From Ruminococcus sp. CAG:563 (lineage in GTDB: Bacteria > Bacillota > Clostridia > Oscillospirales > Acutalibacteraceae), in assembly GCA_000434915.1 (NCBI GenBank), contig FR882072.1:1-32607 (forward strand): 32,607 nucleotides of DNA, written 5' to 3'. Positions within the stretch are counted from its first letter, which is position 1; each line of letters starts with the position of its first letter. Both the position numbers and the translations under genes were made by a program. The notes beneath the pieces were generated by a model. The model was not told the DNA's origin. It worked only from the letters and a program-made list of their open reading frames with translations, and made no database searches. This document shows, one piece after another, positions 1 to 8,019 of this stretch.

Positions 1-27
1 ATGCTCTCCCAGCTGAGCTATGCTCCC
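1..27 (-). tRNA. tRNA, 5' part only (cut by window edge)
   Basis: On the minus strand the 5' acceptor strand GGGAGCA (27-21) is followed by TA and a D-arm with stem GCTC/GAGC around the loop AGCTGGGA, then AT. This is the canonical first 27 nt of a bacterial tRNA. The anticodon, T-arm and 3' acceptor lie outside the window, so the identity is undecided; the D-arm and following AT would fit tRNA-Val, but other isotypes share it. A promoter lies about 50 nt upstream. Confidence 0.85.
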
Positions 28-77
28 ATTCGCCATGTTTCCTAACGTCGTTGCTCAGTACCGCAGCGACATTGAAT

Positions 78-106
78 ACTTTACCATAACACAGGCAATT
101 TGTCAA
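78..106 (-). promoter_or_regulatory. Sigma-A promoter for the tRNA
   Basis: Minus strand: -35 TTGACA (106-101), 17-bp spacer, -10 TAAAGT (83-78). It reads into the tRNA whose 5' end is at 27, leaving a leader of about 45 nt. It sits just after the hslO stop codon, so the tRNA is probably transcribed on its own rather than by read-through. Confidence 0.75.
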
Positions 107-123
107 TAGTTTTTTCGGACTTT

Positions 124-1005
124 TTATTTTTTCTTTGCTGATTTCAGCAGTCTTTTTATATCCTCGCCGCTAAAATCATATTTCTTATCGCAAAACTGAC
201 AGCAAACCTCTGTGTTTTCTTCTTGTGCAAGTTCTTCAAGCGACTGCGCTCCGGTTGAAATTAACGCTGCTTCCACTCTCTCACGAGAACAGTTACATTT
301 ATATTCCGGCTTTGAGCTATCCAGAACATCCAGTTCAAACTCGCTGAGAACTTTTTTGCAAATATCCTCCGGGCTGAGTCCGTTGCAAAGCATTGTCGTT
401 ACAGACGGAATATCTTTTATGCAGCGTTCAACGGAATCAATTGTATCATCCATAGCCGTTGGAAGAAGCTGAATGATAAATCCGCCCGCCGCCTTAATAG
501 AAAGATCGGGATTGACAAGTACACCGAGAGCGCACACGGACGGAATCTGTTCGCTGATTGCGTAATAGCTTGTGATATCCTCAGCAATTTCACCGCTCAC
601 AAGAGGAATTTGACCGACATATGGCTCTTTCAGACAGAGATCCTTAATAACCGTTAATGAGCCGTCAGTGCCGACTGCACCGGCCACATCAAGCTTGCCC
701 TTTGAATTGAGCGGAATCTCGACAATGGGATTTTGAACATAACCTCTTGCATTTCCGCTGCTGTCGGAAACAGCCATAACCGTACCTGCCGGGCCGCCGC
801 CGTTTATACGCAGTGTAATGCTTTCGTTCTCGCCCTTGAGCATGCTGCCCATAAGGCTTGATGCAGTTAACAATCTGCCGAGTGCAGCCGAGGTTACAGC
901 CGAGGTCTTGTGTATCCGCTGCGATCTTTCGACCATGTCGGTAGTATCGGCCGCCATAATAACAAGCGTACCATCCCTTGAAATACATCTCACCAATTTA
1001 TTCAT
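124..1005 (-). CDS. hslO: Hsp33 redox-regulated chaperone
   Basis: Cytoplasmic holdase chaperone activated by oxidation, which releases zinc and unfolds the C-terminal switch. The 293 residues match the usual Hsp33 length. The C-terminal redox switch is visible as a Cys-X-Cys motif (KCNCSRE) followed about 30 residues later by a CxxC motif (CQFC), the four zinc ligands of the family; an extra Cys precedes the second pair. The N-terminal part has the family's GGGPAGTV-type segment. The ATG at 1005 abuts the stop codon of the upstream methyltransferase and has GGAGG at 1014-1018 with 8 nt spacing. It is the last gene of the yerC-methyltransferase-hslO operon. Confidence 0.95.
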   Translation of the reverse strand: MNKLVRCISRDGTLVIMAADTTDMVERSQRIHKTSAVTSAALGRLLTASSLMGSMLKGENESITLRINGGGPAGTVMAVSDSSGNARGYVQNPIVEIPLNSKGKLDVAGAVGTDGSLTVIKDLCLKEPYVGQIPLVSGEIAEDITSYYAISEQIPSVCALGVLVNPDLSIKAAGGFIIQLLPTAMDDTIDSVERCIKDIPSVTTMLCNGLSPEDICKKVLSEFELDVLDSSKPEYKCNCSRERVEAALISTGAQSLEELAQEENTEVCCQFCDKKYDFSGEDIKRLLKSAKKK

Positions 1006-1773
1006 TTATCGTTCCTCCGGTTTCTTATATCCTTTATACCGAGCCACAAAAACGGCTCTTTGAGTTTTATCGTTCAGCTCATGATCGCTCATTTCGTCAT
1101 AAATATGCAAAACCTCAAAATCCGCATCACTGAGCCATTTTTTATAATCATCTATCGGATATGCCCTTTCACTGAATTCTTCGGTGCTTCGATAATATAC
1201 TTCATCCTCAAGTTCGAAAATATCGAGTGAAATATCAACTCTGTCGTCGTTCCTCAGACTGTTTTGCCAAACGCAATAAACATCGTCGCAGTCATAAACA
1301 AATGTATTGTTTGCAAGGATTTCCCTGTGCTTATATATTGTATTCACGTCAAAAATAAATATTCCGTCGTGCTCCATAAAAAGACCGACTTTTTTAATTG
1401 TTTTTTCAACGTCGGCGGCACATTCAAGATGATTCAAACTGTCCAACATGCAAACCGCTCCGCTGATCGTTCCGTAAAGGTCAAGCTCTGTCATATCCTG
1501 ACAAAGGAAAAGGACATCGACATTTTCTGCATACTTTTTATTCTGTGCCTGAGAGAGCATTGTGTAAGCCGAATCCGTTCCTATCATATCAAATCCACGC
1601 TTGGCAAGCTCGATTGTCAGACTTCCCGTTCCGCAGGCAAGGTCGAGAACCGGCTCTTTCCCCTTCACTCCGTAACGTTCAAAAAGCGCACTGATATAAT
1701 CGGCACGCTTTTTATATTCGATATTATCGGTCAGCTTGTCATAAACGTTTGCAAACGCATTGTAGCCGCTCAT
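1006..1773 (-). CDS. Class I SAM-dependent methyltransferase
   Basis: A 255-residue Rossmann-fold methyltransferase. The SAM-binding motif I (LDLACGTGSLT, about residues 43-53) is intact, an acidic residue ends strand 2 (GFDMIGTD), and motif IV-like MLDSLNHL follows. The N-terminal YNAFANVYDKLT resembles the small-molecule methyltransferases often annotated as ubiE-like or YrrT-like in clostridia. The substrate cannot be told from sequence. Its ATG overlaps the yerC stop codon (ATGA, 1770-1773) and its stop touches hslO, so the three genes are almost certainly translationally coupled. Confidence 0.85.
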   Translation of the reverse strand: MSGYNAFANVYDKLTDNIEYKKRADYISALFERYGVKGKEPVLDLACGTGSLTIELAKRGFDMIGTDSAYTMLSQAQNKKYAENVDVLFLCQDMTELDLYGTISGAVCMLDSLNHLECAADVEKTIKKVGLFMEHDGIFIFDVNTIYKHREILANNTFVYDCDDVYCVWQNSLRNDDRVDISLDIFELEDEVYYRSTEEFSERAYPIDDYKKWLSDADFEVLHIYDEMSDHELNDKTQRAVFVARYKGYKKPEER

Positions 1774-2069
1774 TCTTCTTTTTCTCCGTTCATTCGGTCA
1801 AATATAAGATCGTATCCGCCGCAGCCGTACTGAAGCGAACGGTTTACACGGCTTACTGTTGCCGTGCTTGCACCCGTTTCATCAACGATTTCACTGTAAA
1901 CCTTCTTTTCCCGAAGCATCTTTGCAACAACGATTCGCTGTGAAATCGACTTCAATTCATTCACGGTGCAAAGATCCTCAAAGAAATCGTAGCACTCGTC
2001 AATAGTTTCAAGGTGAAGTATCGCATCAAAAAACAGGTCGGTGTTTTTATCTTTAAGCTTTTTTTCCAT
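1770..2069 (-). CDS. yerC: YerC/YecD family TrpR-like DNA-binding protein
   Basis: A 99-residue cytoplasmic regulator of the TrpR/YerC family. The helix-turn-helix is clear near the C-terminus (EIVDETGASTATVSRVNRSL), preceded by the family's N-terminal helical section with IDECYDFFEDLCT and ELKSISQRI. The start chosen is the ATG at 2069, which begins MEKKLKDKN and has GGAG at 2081-2084; the longest ORF reaches 2126 but its extra residues look unlike the family. A 17-bp-arm dyad lies directly upstream and contains a plausible promoter, which suggests autoregulation. The ligand and targets are not known from sequence. Confidence 0.88.
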   Translation of the reverse strand: MEKKLKDKNTDLFFDAILHLETIDECYDFFEDLCTVNELKSISQRIVVAKMLREKKVYSEIVDETGASTATVSRVNRSLQYGCGGYDLIFDRMNGEKEE

Positions 2070-2105
2070 AGTATTAGCATCTCCGTTTGATTTCATAAGC
2101 GGTAA

Positions 2106-2145
2106 TTTACTTTTACATTTTATCACACTAAAACGTAAAAGTAAA
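2106..2145 (-). promoter_or_regulatory. Long dyad over a putative yerC promoter
   Basis: Left arm TTTACTTTTACATTTTA (2106-2122), right arm TAAAACGTAAAAGTAAA (2129-2145), 6-bp centre; the 17-bp arms match at all but one position. On the minus strand the same bases can supply a -35 (TTTACT, 2145-2140) and a -10 (TAAAAT, 2122-2117) 17 bp apart. It lies 36 bp upstream of the yerC start and 4 bp after the stop of the preceding gene. An operator is more likely than a terminator, because it is A+T-rich and lacks a T-run. Confidence 0.6.
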
Positions 2146-2149
2146 GCGA

Positions 2150-3526
2150 TTATTCAAAATTAAATGGTGATTTGTGGGTGTCAACAGAACCGATCAGTGA
2201 CGGCATATATGCTATGATAACAACATCCGGATTCATTTTGTCAATATAATCAATGACGCTGCCGGAAAAATATCGCCTGTCAAGAAGATCAACCTGTTCA
2301 AAAGTCTGCGTCAAATACGGAACAACGCACTTGTTATACGAATCTCCGATTACAAGCATTTTCTTTCCGTTCTTGCAATTATTGTTGGTAATTTGCGTCA
2401 AAGCCTGATTGCCGTTAAGATATGCCGCATATGCAGCATAATTGTAATAGTCAGTATTATTAAGATGATACTTGTTGAGAAGAACATCTTCAAAATTTCC
2501 GGTTTGCGGTCTTTCGGTTAAGTTGTATGTTACGGTTATATTCGTATCTTTTTTCGGATAAATAAGACTTATATCCTCAGGCTCGGCATACGTTAAGGTT
2601 GCGACCTTGCCCTGCGCTCCGAACATATACTTCTCATAAACATCAACATTATAATTTTCAAGATTTCCAACGCCGGCATCAAGTTTATATCCGAAATCGG
2701 AGTTGAGTATGTTAACAATTTGTCCTGCCGCCCAAACTCCTGTTTCAGGCTTCCAATGGTGGTCTGTCTTAAAGAAATTTGAATACCAATCATCATCCTT
2801 TTGTGACAGCAAGGTTCTAAAATCATAGCAGGCAACTCCGCTCTTTTTCAATCGTTCCAGAAGATTGTCGGCTGTTTTATTTGTGCCTTCCGTTACGCCG
2901 TTGGGAAGCTGATTATCCCCTTCCTTTTCTTTGGTCGGGTACTGAATATATGCAAAATCAATGCCCTTTTTCTTCATGATTTTTTCAAACCACTCAACGC
3001 TTTCTGCCTGTGCTGCCGCATCGGACGAATTGCTGTTTTCAAACGTTAAATATCCGTTCTTCATAACGACAACGGAATCGCTTCCGCTGATAATATTCAT
3101 TCCGACACTTTTATTAAAAAGAGCATTTATTTCAACATATTTCATTCTGCCGGGCAAAAGCTTTGCCGTATAGTAATCAATGCTGTCCTTAATTTTATTA
3201 ACAACAGAAAGATATTTTGAAACGCTTCCGGAATCTTCCTTGCTTTCGGTTACCGACTCCTGCTTACTCTTTACCGACGGTGTAAATTTATAATCGTCAC
3301 TGAAGGGGAAAGCTTCTTCCCATGTAAAATCCATGGTGATTTTCGAGTCGTCGTTTTCTGTTTCTTTTCCGCCCTGTTGAGATGTATTTACGCTCTCCGA
3401 AGCGTTTGCACCGTAATCGCAATATCTTCTGACACGGTACACCCTGTAACCGACCGAAGCAAAAAAAACGGCAATAATACAAATAAAAGCAATGCCGACA
3501 AAGTATGAGGCCTTCTTCTTTTTCAC
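2150..3526 (-). CDS. DHHW-family protein (AlgX/AlgJ-like SGNH fold), MBOAT partner
   Basis: A protein of about 458 residues with one N-terminal membrane segment (about residues 8-26, FVGIAFICIIAVFFASVGY) and an extracytoplasmic domain. The diagnostic DHHW motif is at about 255-258 (KTDHHWKPE), and near the C-terminus VIGDSYNKC resembles a GDS-type serine motif. Such proteins are paired with MBOAT acyltransferases and transfer or handle acetyl groups on exported polysaccharides. I place the start at a GTG at 3526, 19 bp after the MBOAT stop, with AAAGGA upstream; the ATG-type ORF from 3619 would overlap the MBOAT gene by 74 bp and add a non-signal-like extension. The acceptor polymer is inferred from the neighbouring tarIJ only. 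Confidence 0.82.
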   Translation of the reverse strand: MKKKKASYFVGIAFICIIAVFFASVGYRVYRVRRYCDYGANASESVNTSQQGGKETENDDSKITMDFTWEEAFPFSDDYKFTPSVKSKQESVTESKEDSGSVSKYLSVVNKIKDSIDYYTAKLLPGRMKYVEINALFNKSVGMNIISGSDSVVVMKNGYLTFENSNSSDAAAQAESVEWFEKIMKKKGIDFAYIQYPTKEKEGDNQLPNGVTEGTNKTADNLLERLKKSGVACYDFRTLLSQKDDDWYSNFFKTDHHWKPETGVWAAGQIVNILNSDFGYKLDAGVGNLENYNVDVYEKYMFGAQGKVATLTYAEPEDISLIYPKKDTNITVTYNLTERPQTGNFEDVLLNKYHLNNTDYYNYAAYAAYLNGNQALTQITNNNCKNGKKMLVIGDSYNKCVVPYLTQTFEQVDLLDRRYFSGSVIDYIDKMNPDVVIIAYMPSLIGSVDTHKSPFNFE

Positions 3527-3545
3527 TGATATCGCCGTCCTTTCG

Positions 3546-4943
3546 TCAGAAATTAAAGTAAATAAACGGATTATATGTGCCTTTAATCGTATATGTAACC
3601 GAGATAAGAAACATTGCAATCAGAATAATTCCCGAAATTATTGTATATGCGGGCTTATCTGTATTTACTTTATTTTTTATCGTTCGAATTATCGGGAAGC
3701 AGCATACTATGCCGAGTATAAGGAAGAATTTATAGTTTGAAAGATAAAAAACCGTAGTGCTGTCATATAACGGCAGTGAACCGAAGCCAAACATGTCCTT
3801 AAGATAAGACACTGCCGAAGAAATATCCTTTGCCCTGAAAACGACCCAACCGATTATAACAAGAAGCATTGTATAAATATGGCTGAATACGCCGAGCTTT
3901 TTTGTAAAACCAGTGAGCTTTTCGAAAACAAGAATTACGAAATAGAACAATCCCCAAACAACAAATGTCCAGTTTGCGCCATGCCAAATTCCCGTAAGCG
4001 TCCATACAACAAAGAGATTGAAAACAAGTCTTGATTTTTTCTTTACCCTGCTGCCGCCAAGCGGAAAATAAACATAATCCCTGAACCATGTTCCGAGCGA
4101 TATATGCCATCTGCGCCAAAACTCGGAAACTGATTTTGAAATATACGGGTAATCGAAATTCTCAAGGAATTCAAATCCGAACATCTTTCCGAGACCGATC
4201 GCCATTTCGCTGTAGCCTGAGAAATCAAAAAGAATTTGCAGAGTATAGGCAAGCGCTCCGAGCCATGCGGAGGATACTGAACCAACCTCGCTGTCAAAAA
4301 TTCCGTCGGCAACTATCGCAACATTATTTGCGATAAGCACCTTTTTCACGAAACCTATCATAAAGCGGTAAACGCCGTCCGTAAACTGATTAAAATTCTC
4401 GTGCCGCTCCTTTATCTGATCGGCAATAGTCTGATAGCGCACGATCGGTCCTGCGATAAGCTGAGGAAAGAACGAAATATATAACGCTACGTTGCACGGA
4501 TTTTTCTGCACCTCGCCGTCATGGCGGTAAACATCAATAACATAAGACATTGCCTGGAATGTGAAGAACGAAATTCCTATCGGCAGGGTGATGTTGAGCG
4601 TATCAAAGCTCGTGTGCAAAAGTGCATTTATGTTTTGCAAAGTAAACGTCAGATACTTGAACACAAAAAGCATTCCTATGTTGGCAACAACCGATGCCGT
4701 TAGTGCTGCCTTGCCTTTTTTGTTGTCACGGTTTTTATCGACCGCAAGTCCGAGCGCCCAATTAATAAGAATTGAACCGAGCATTAGGAGAACATAAACA
4801 GGCTCTCCCCATGCATAGAAGAAAATACTTGAAACAATAAGTACAGCATTTTTAAAAGGCAATGATTTAAAAATCGGGTTATAATATGCAATTAAAACAA
4901 TCGGCAAAAACAAAAACAGAAAAGTCGTCGATGAAAAGACCAT
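3546..4943 (-). CDS. MBOAT family O-acyltransferase (AlgI/DltB-like)
   Basis: A 465-residue polytopic membrane protein with many hydrophobic segments. It carries family landmarks: PIGISFFTFQAMSYVIDVYR (121-140), SEFWRRWHISLGTWFRDYVYFPLGG (273-297), and the invariant histidine in TGIWHGANW (His321). In AlgI-type systems it moves acetyl groups across the membrane to a polysaccharide O-acetyltransferase. The start is firm: ATG at 4943 with GGGGG at 4950-4954. It is the first gene of a two-gene operon with the DHHW protein and has its own consensus promoter. A DltB role (D-alanylation) is unlikely, as no dltA, dltC or dltD is adjacent. Confidence 0.92.
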   Translation of the reverse strand: MVFSSTTFLFLFLPIVLIAYYNPIFKSLPFKNAVLIVSSIFFYAWGEPVYVLLMLGSILINWALGLAVDKNRDNKKGKAALTASVVANIGMLFVFKYLTFTLQNINALLHTSFDTLNITLPIGISFFTFQAMSYVIDVYRHDGEVQKNPCNVALYISFFPQLIAGPIVRYQTIADQIKERHENFNQFTDGVYRFMIGFVKKVLIANNVAIVADGIFDSEVGSVSSAWLGALAYTLQILFDFSGYSEMAIGLGKMFGFEFLENFDYPYISKSVSEFWRRWHISLGTWFRDYVYFPLGGSRVKKKSRLVFNLFVVWTLTGIWHGANWTFVVWGLFYFVILVFEKLTGFTKKLGVFSHIYTMLLVIIGWVVFRAKDISSAVSYLKDMFGFGSLPLYDSTTVFYLSNYKFFLILGIVCCFPIIRTIKNKVNTDKPAYTIISGIILIAMFLISVTYTIKGTYNPFIYFNF

Positions 4944-4974
4944 ATTATACCCCCTTTAAAGATAAATCGGATTT

Positions 4975-5003
4975 ATTATACAATATTATAACTTTTTTTT
5001 CAA
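4975..5003 (-). promoter_or_regulatory. Sigma-A promoter for the MBOAT-DHHW operon
   Basis: Minus strand: -35 TTGAAA (5003-4998), 17-bp spacer, -10 TATAAT (4980-4975), about 30 nt before the MBOAT start codon. It is back to back with the tarI promoter, the two -35 boxes being about 35 bp apart. Confidence 0.75.
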
Positions 5004-5037
5004 CTAAAAACATAGAAATATAGCTGCCTCGGGTTTG

Positions 5038-5066
5038 TTGACAAATAAAAAAGGGTATAGTATAAT
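5038..5066 (+). promoter_or_regulatory. Consensus sigma-A promoter for tarIJ
   Basis: Perfect -35 TTGACA (5038-5043), 17-bp spacer, perfect -10 TATAAT (5061-5066), followed by GAGGTAATTATATT and the tarI ATG at 5105. Full consensus implies strong, probably constitutive transcription. Confidence 0.88.
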
Positions 5067-5104
5067 TTGAAGTGAAATAAATTACGAATTGAGGTAATTA
5101 TATT

Positions 5105-5812
5105 ATGAATATAGCAGTAGTTCTTGCAGGAGGCTCGGGCAGCCGTATGGGTATGGTTGACCGACCGAAACAGTTTATAGATATCTATGGCAAGCCGGTT
5201 ATCATCCACACCCTTGAAGCCTTTGAAATCAACGAAAGGATTGATGCTATCTGCGTTGTATGTGTTAAGGCATGGCAGGAAGACCTTTCAATGTGGCTCA
5301 AGGAATACGATATCCGCAAGGTTCGCTGGATAACGGACGCAGGCGCATCACGTCAGGAGTCCTCGCTCAACGCTCTCAATGCAATTCAGGCGGAATGCAG
5401 CGGCGACGATTACGTTATTATTCACGATGCGGCAAGACCGCTTGTTTCTCAGAAAATCATTAACGAAAACATTGAAAAGGTCAAGGAATTCGGTGCATGC
5501 GATACGGTTATACCGGCTCACGATACAATCATAAAAAGTGTAGACGAAAAAACACTTGATTCAATTCCGCTGAGGAAAGAGCTTTACCTCGGACAAACTC
5601 CCCAGTCGTTTAAATATTCCATTGTCAGAAAAGCTTATGACGACTACTTTGCGATTCCCGAGGACAAGCGTCCCGTTATGACCGATGACTGCGGACTTGT
5701 ACTTTCGGCAGGCGTTAAAATCGGCATGGCAATGGGAGATAAGCTCAACATGAAAATCACAACAATGGAGGATTTGCTCCTCGTTAAATCCATTGTTAGA
5801 GCCGGAAGATAA
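5105..5812 (+). CDS. tarI: Ribitol-5-phosphate cytidylyltransferase (TarI-type)
   Basis: Forms CDP-ribitol from CTP and ribitol 5-phosphate, the activated precursor of ribitol-phosphate polymers. The 235 residues show the IspD/TarI nucleotidyltransferase fold: LAGGSGSRMG with downstream RPKQF (CTP binding) at the N-terminus, then ASRQESSLNAL, IHDAARPL, and LGQTPQSF. IspD is the close relative, but TarI is favoured because a TarJ-type dehydrogenase follows 21 bp later. The ATG at 5105 follows GAGGTAATT. Operon partner: tarJ. No ribitol-phosphate polymerase (tarF/K/L) is within the window. Confidence 0.85.
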   Translation: MNIAVVLAGGSGSRMGMVDRPKQFIDIYGKPVIIHTLEAFEINERIDAICVVCVKAWQEDLSMWLKEYDIRKVRWITDAGASRQESSLNALNAIQAECSGDDYVIIHDAARPLVSQKIINENIEKVKEFGACDTVIPAHDTIIKSVDEKTLDSIPLRKELYLGQTPQSFKYSIVRKAYDDYFAIPEDKRPVMTDDCGLVLSAGVKIGMAMGDKLNMKITTMEDLLLVKSIVRAGR

Positions 5813-5833
5813 GGCAGAAAGGATTGGTTAATT

Positions 5834-6877
5834 TTGTTCGCTAAAAGTTACAAAATTACGGAACCTAAAAGATTTGAAATATTCGTCGAGGACATCAGGA
5901 ACGATAATGTGCTTGTAAGCCCCGAATATCTCGCCGTATGCAAGGCCGATATACGCTACTATCTCGGAAACAGAAGTCTTCGCATACTCAAAAGAAAGTT
6001 TCCTATGAGCCTTATCCATGAGGCAACAGGTGTTGTTGTCCGCGACAAGAGCGGAGAACTCAAAAACGGTCAGCGTGTTGTTCTTCTCCCGTGCCGCAAG
6101 TCAGACTGCGACGGAACGAAATGCGAGGTTTGCGTAAGGAATAACCCTCACCTGCTTGACAACTATTGTCCCGAATCAAAGTTCTGCTCCAGCAACTATG
6201 ACGGCTTTTCAAAGGAACTTATTGACCTTGAGCACGAATACATGATTCCGATTCCCGATGAGATTGGCCCTGAAGCGGTTTTCTCCGAGCTTATTTCAGT
6301 CGGCTGCTGTGCCATGAGACGTGCCGGCTTCACCGAGCATGAATGTGTCAAAAGCGTAACCGTTTGGGGCGACGGAATAATGGGTTATATTATCTCTCTC
6401 GTTGCAAAATACGGCTTCGGCTGTGACGTCAATATTGTAGGCCTTAACAAAGAAAAGCTCGATATGTTTGACTTTGCAAACGTTTACTATTCAAACGATA
6501 TTGATGCTCTCCCGAAAATGTCCGTTGCAATCGAGGCTGTCGGTGGAAATGCATCCGGAATAGCTGCTAATCAGGCAATCGACAAGCTCTATTCGGGCGG
6601 AAAGCTTATTCTTTCAGGAGTTGCCAATGAAAATGTTCCGCTCAACACAAGAATGGTGCTTGAACACGGAATCTCAATAAGAGGAACAACAAGAAGCGTT
6701 CGCTGCGATTTTGAAAAAGCAGTTGAGCTGCTCACGATTCCCGAATTTCGTGAACATATTCTCAGACTTATGCTTTCAATCAATGATGTAACAAGCATAA
6801 GAGATTACTATGCGATATTTGAAAAAGAGTCAAAATCCACGGCACTCGGCAAAAATATTATGAAAATATCGTTTTGA
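5834..6877 (+). CDS. tarJ: Ribulose-5-phosphate reductase (TarJ-type, MDR alcohol dehydrogenase)
   Basis: Reduces D-ribulose 5-phosphate to ribitol 5-phosphate with NADPH, feeding tarI. It is a 347-residue medium-chain dehydrogenase: Cys in VCKADIRYY (about 36), the HEATGVV motif for catalytic zinc (about 62), a cysteine-rich structural-zinc lobe (CRKSDCDGTKCEVC...YC, about 92-117) and a nucleotide-binding loop GDGIMG (about 182). The start is TTG at 5834, supported by AGAAAGGA at 5816-5823 with 10 nt spacing; no ATG suits. It is cotranscribed with tarI and followed by a strong hairpin terminator. Confidence 0.87.
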   Translation: MFAKSYKITEPKRFEIFVEDIRNDNVLVSPEYLAVCKADIRYYLGNRSLRILKRKFPMSLIHEATGVVVRDKSGELKNGQRVVLLPCRKSDCDGTKCEVCVRNNPHLLDNYCPESKFCSSNYDGFSKELIDLEHEYMIPIPDEIGPEAVFSELISVGCCAMRRAGFTEHECVKSVTVWGDGIMGYIISLVAKYGFGCDVNIVGLNKEKLDMFDFANVYYSNDIDALPKMSVAIEAVGGNASGIAANQAIDKLYSGGKLILSGVANENVPLNTRMVLEHGISIRGTTRSVRCDFEKAVELLTIPEFREHILRLMLSINDVTSIRDYYAIFEKESKSTALGKNIMKISF

Positions 6878-6909
6878 TTTGATACCCCGGTCTCAATCAT
6901 AATAAACAG

Positions 6910-6960
6910 AATCCTCCGATTGACACGATAAAAGCTATCGCCTCAATCGGAGGATTTTTA
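6910..6960 (+). terminator. Rho-independent terminator after tarJ
   Basis: A 14-bp perfect stem (AATCCTCCGATTGA at 6910-6923, TCAATCGGAGGATT at 6943-6956) with an inner CGATA/TATCG pairing, followed by a T-rich tract. It may also act weakly for the converging minus-strand gene. Confidence 0.9.
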
Positions 6961-7029
6961 TTTCATTTGTTTTTTCGCCTATTTTATACTATGCCAAAAG
7001 CGTCGGTGAGGAACTGAGCAATCAATATA

Positions 7030-7911
7030 TTAGAGCATTGACTCTAAAATAGCGATAATAATCGGAACTAAGAAGGTAATGTTGAAATAGAAGCCCGAAA
7101 TGTCAAACATATCGTCCGAAACATCCGCCGTTATTTCCGATACATTGAAGGGAAGCAATTCGGCGGAAGAAAGTGTCTGATTCGCTCCCTCAATATCCAC
7201 GGAATATTCCGTGAGACCTACCAAGGACTCTCCGCGGTAATAAAAATCAACGTATGATTCAAGCATTGCGGCAACTCCGTCGCCGTTGTCACCCGCAAGC
7301 TCGGCGTATTTCAGAAGTTCTTCCTTTGTGATATCCTCGGGATTCACGCCCTCGGGCAGGGTGATAATACCCTTTTCGACCGCCTTCTTTGCGACTGCGG
7401 TAACATCGGGTACAAAATGCTCAACACTGACCTGTCCGTAAGGCTCGACCTCCTTATCCTCAACGCTCGCAAGCTTCAGACAAGGCATAATGTCATTAGC
7501 AAGAACCTCAACTGCAGCAAAGAGGTCATCGCCGCCGCCCGAAAGGTTGATATCGGAATCAAGAAAATCAGTTATTCTCATCTTGACCTTCCACGAAGGA
7601 ATGTAAATCCACAAATCCTTTTCATCCATAATGAGCTTTGCTTTCAGTCCGAACACGGTTCCCGTGCCTGCGATTTTAAGCTCTTTCTTACCGTTTTTGT
7701 CCGTAAAAATCTTAACCGCAAGCTTAACATCGGTTATTTTGATTTTTCCGAAATCAAGCTCGCCGTCGGGAACGGTCACACCTATGGACTTGGTTTCATT
7801 CATCTTTTTGATGAAAGCCTCGGATCTGCTTTCCTCTGCAAAGGCATTGATGCCGAGAAGCGATGAAATAAGAACTGCAACCATTAACATTACACTGATA
7901 AATTTTTTCAT
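7030..7911 (-). CDS. Exported protein of unknown function with C-terminal hydrophobic tail
   Basis: Not recognised. The start is ATG at 7911, giving 293 residues with AAGGAGGG at 7918-7925; the longest ORF starts upstream without such a site. A typical Sec signal peptide is visible (residues 1-25, MKKFISVMLMVAVLISSLLG...NAFA). The mature part alternates short beta-like segments (IKITDVKLAVKIFTDKNGKKELKIAG, DLWIYIPSWKVKMRITDFL) and acidic stretches, suggesting a beta-rich LolA- or DUF-like extracellular domain. The last 20 residues (FYFNITFLVPIIIAILESML) are hydrophobic and might anchor it. No cysteine lipobox is present. It has its own promoter and stands alone between converging tarJ and the rpoD terminator. 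Confidence 0.75.
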   Translation of the reverse strand: MKKFISVMLMVAVLISSLLGINAFAEESRSEAFIKKMNETKSIGVTVPDGELDFGKIKITDVKLAVKIFTDKNGKKELKIAGTGTVFGLKAKLIMDEKDLWIYIPSWKVKMRITDFLDSDINLSGGGDDLFAAVEVLANDIMPCLKLASVEDKEVEPYGQVSVEHFVPDVTAVAKKAVEKGIITLPEGVNPEDITKEELLKYAELAGDNGDGVAAMLESYVDFYYRGESLVGLTEYSVDIEGANQTLSSAELLPFNVSEITADVSDDMFDISGFYFNITFLVPIIIAILESML

Positions 7912-7931
7912 AAATATCCCTCCTTGATTTA

Positions 7932-7960
7932 ATGATAATACATACAAGCATCATTGTCAA
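7932..7960 (-). promoter_or_regulatory. Sigma-A promoter for the exported protein gene
   Basis: Minus strand: -35 TTGACA (7960-7955), 17-bp spacer, -10 TATCAT (7937-7932), about 20 bp before the ATG at 7911. The 5' leader is therefore very short. Confidence 0.75.
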
Positions 7961-7970
7961 GTTTTTGCGC

Positions 7971-8006
7971 AAAAGAAAAATCAGTCTCCCGTTCAAGAGA
8001 GACTGA
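7971..8006 (-). terminator. Terminator of the dgt-dnaG-rpoD operon
   Basis: On the minus strand TCAGTCTC (8006-7999) pairs with GAGACTGA (7988-7981), followed by TTTTTCTTTT (7980-7971). It lies 14 bp beyond the rpoD stop codon. Confidence 0.88.
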
Positions 8007-8019
8007 CAAAATCTTAATA

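Noticed and set aside
5105..5812. IspD (isoprenoid precursor cytidylyltransferase) instead of TarI
   Set aside because: The family motifs fit both, but the adjacent TarJ-type dehydrogenase in the same operon favours TarI.
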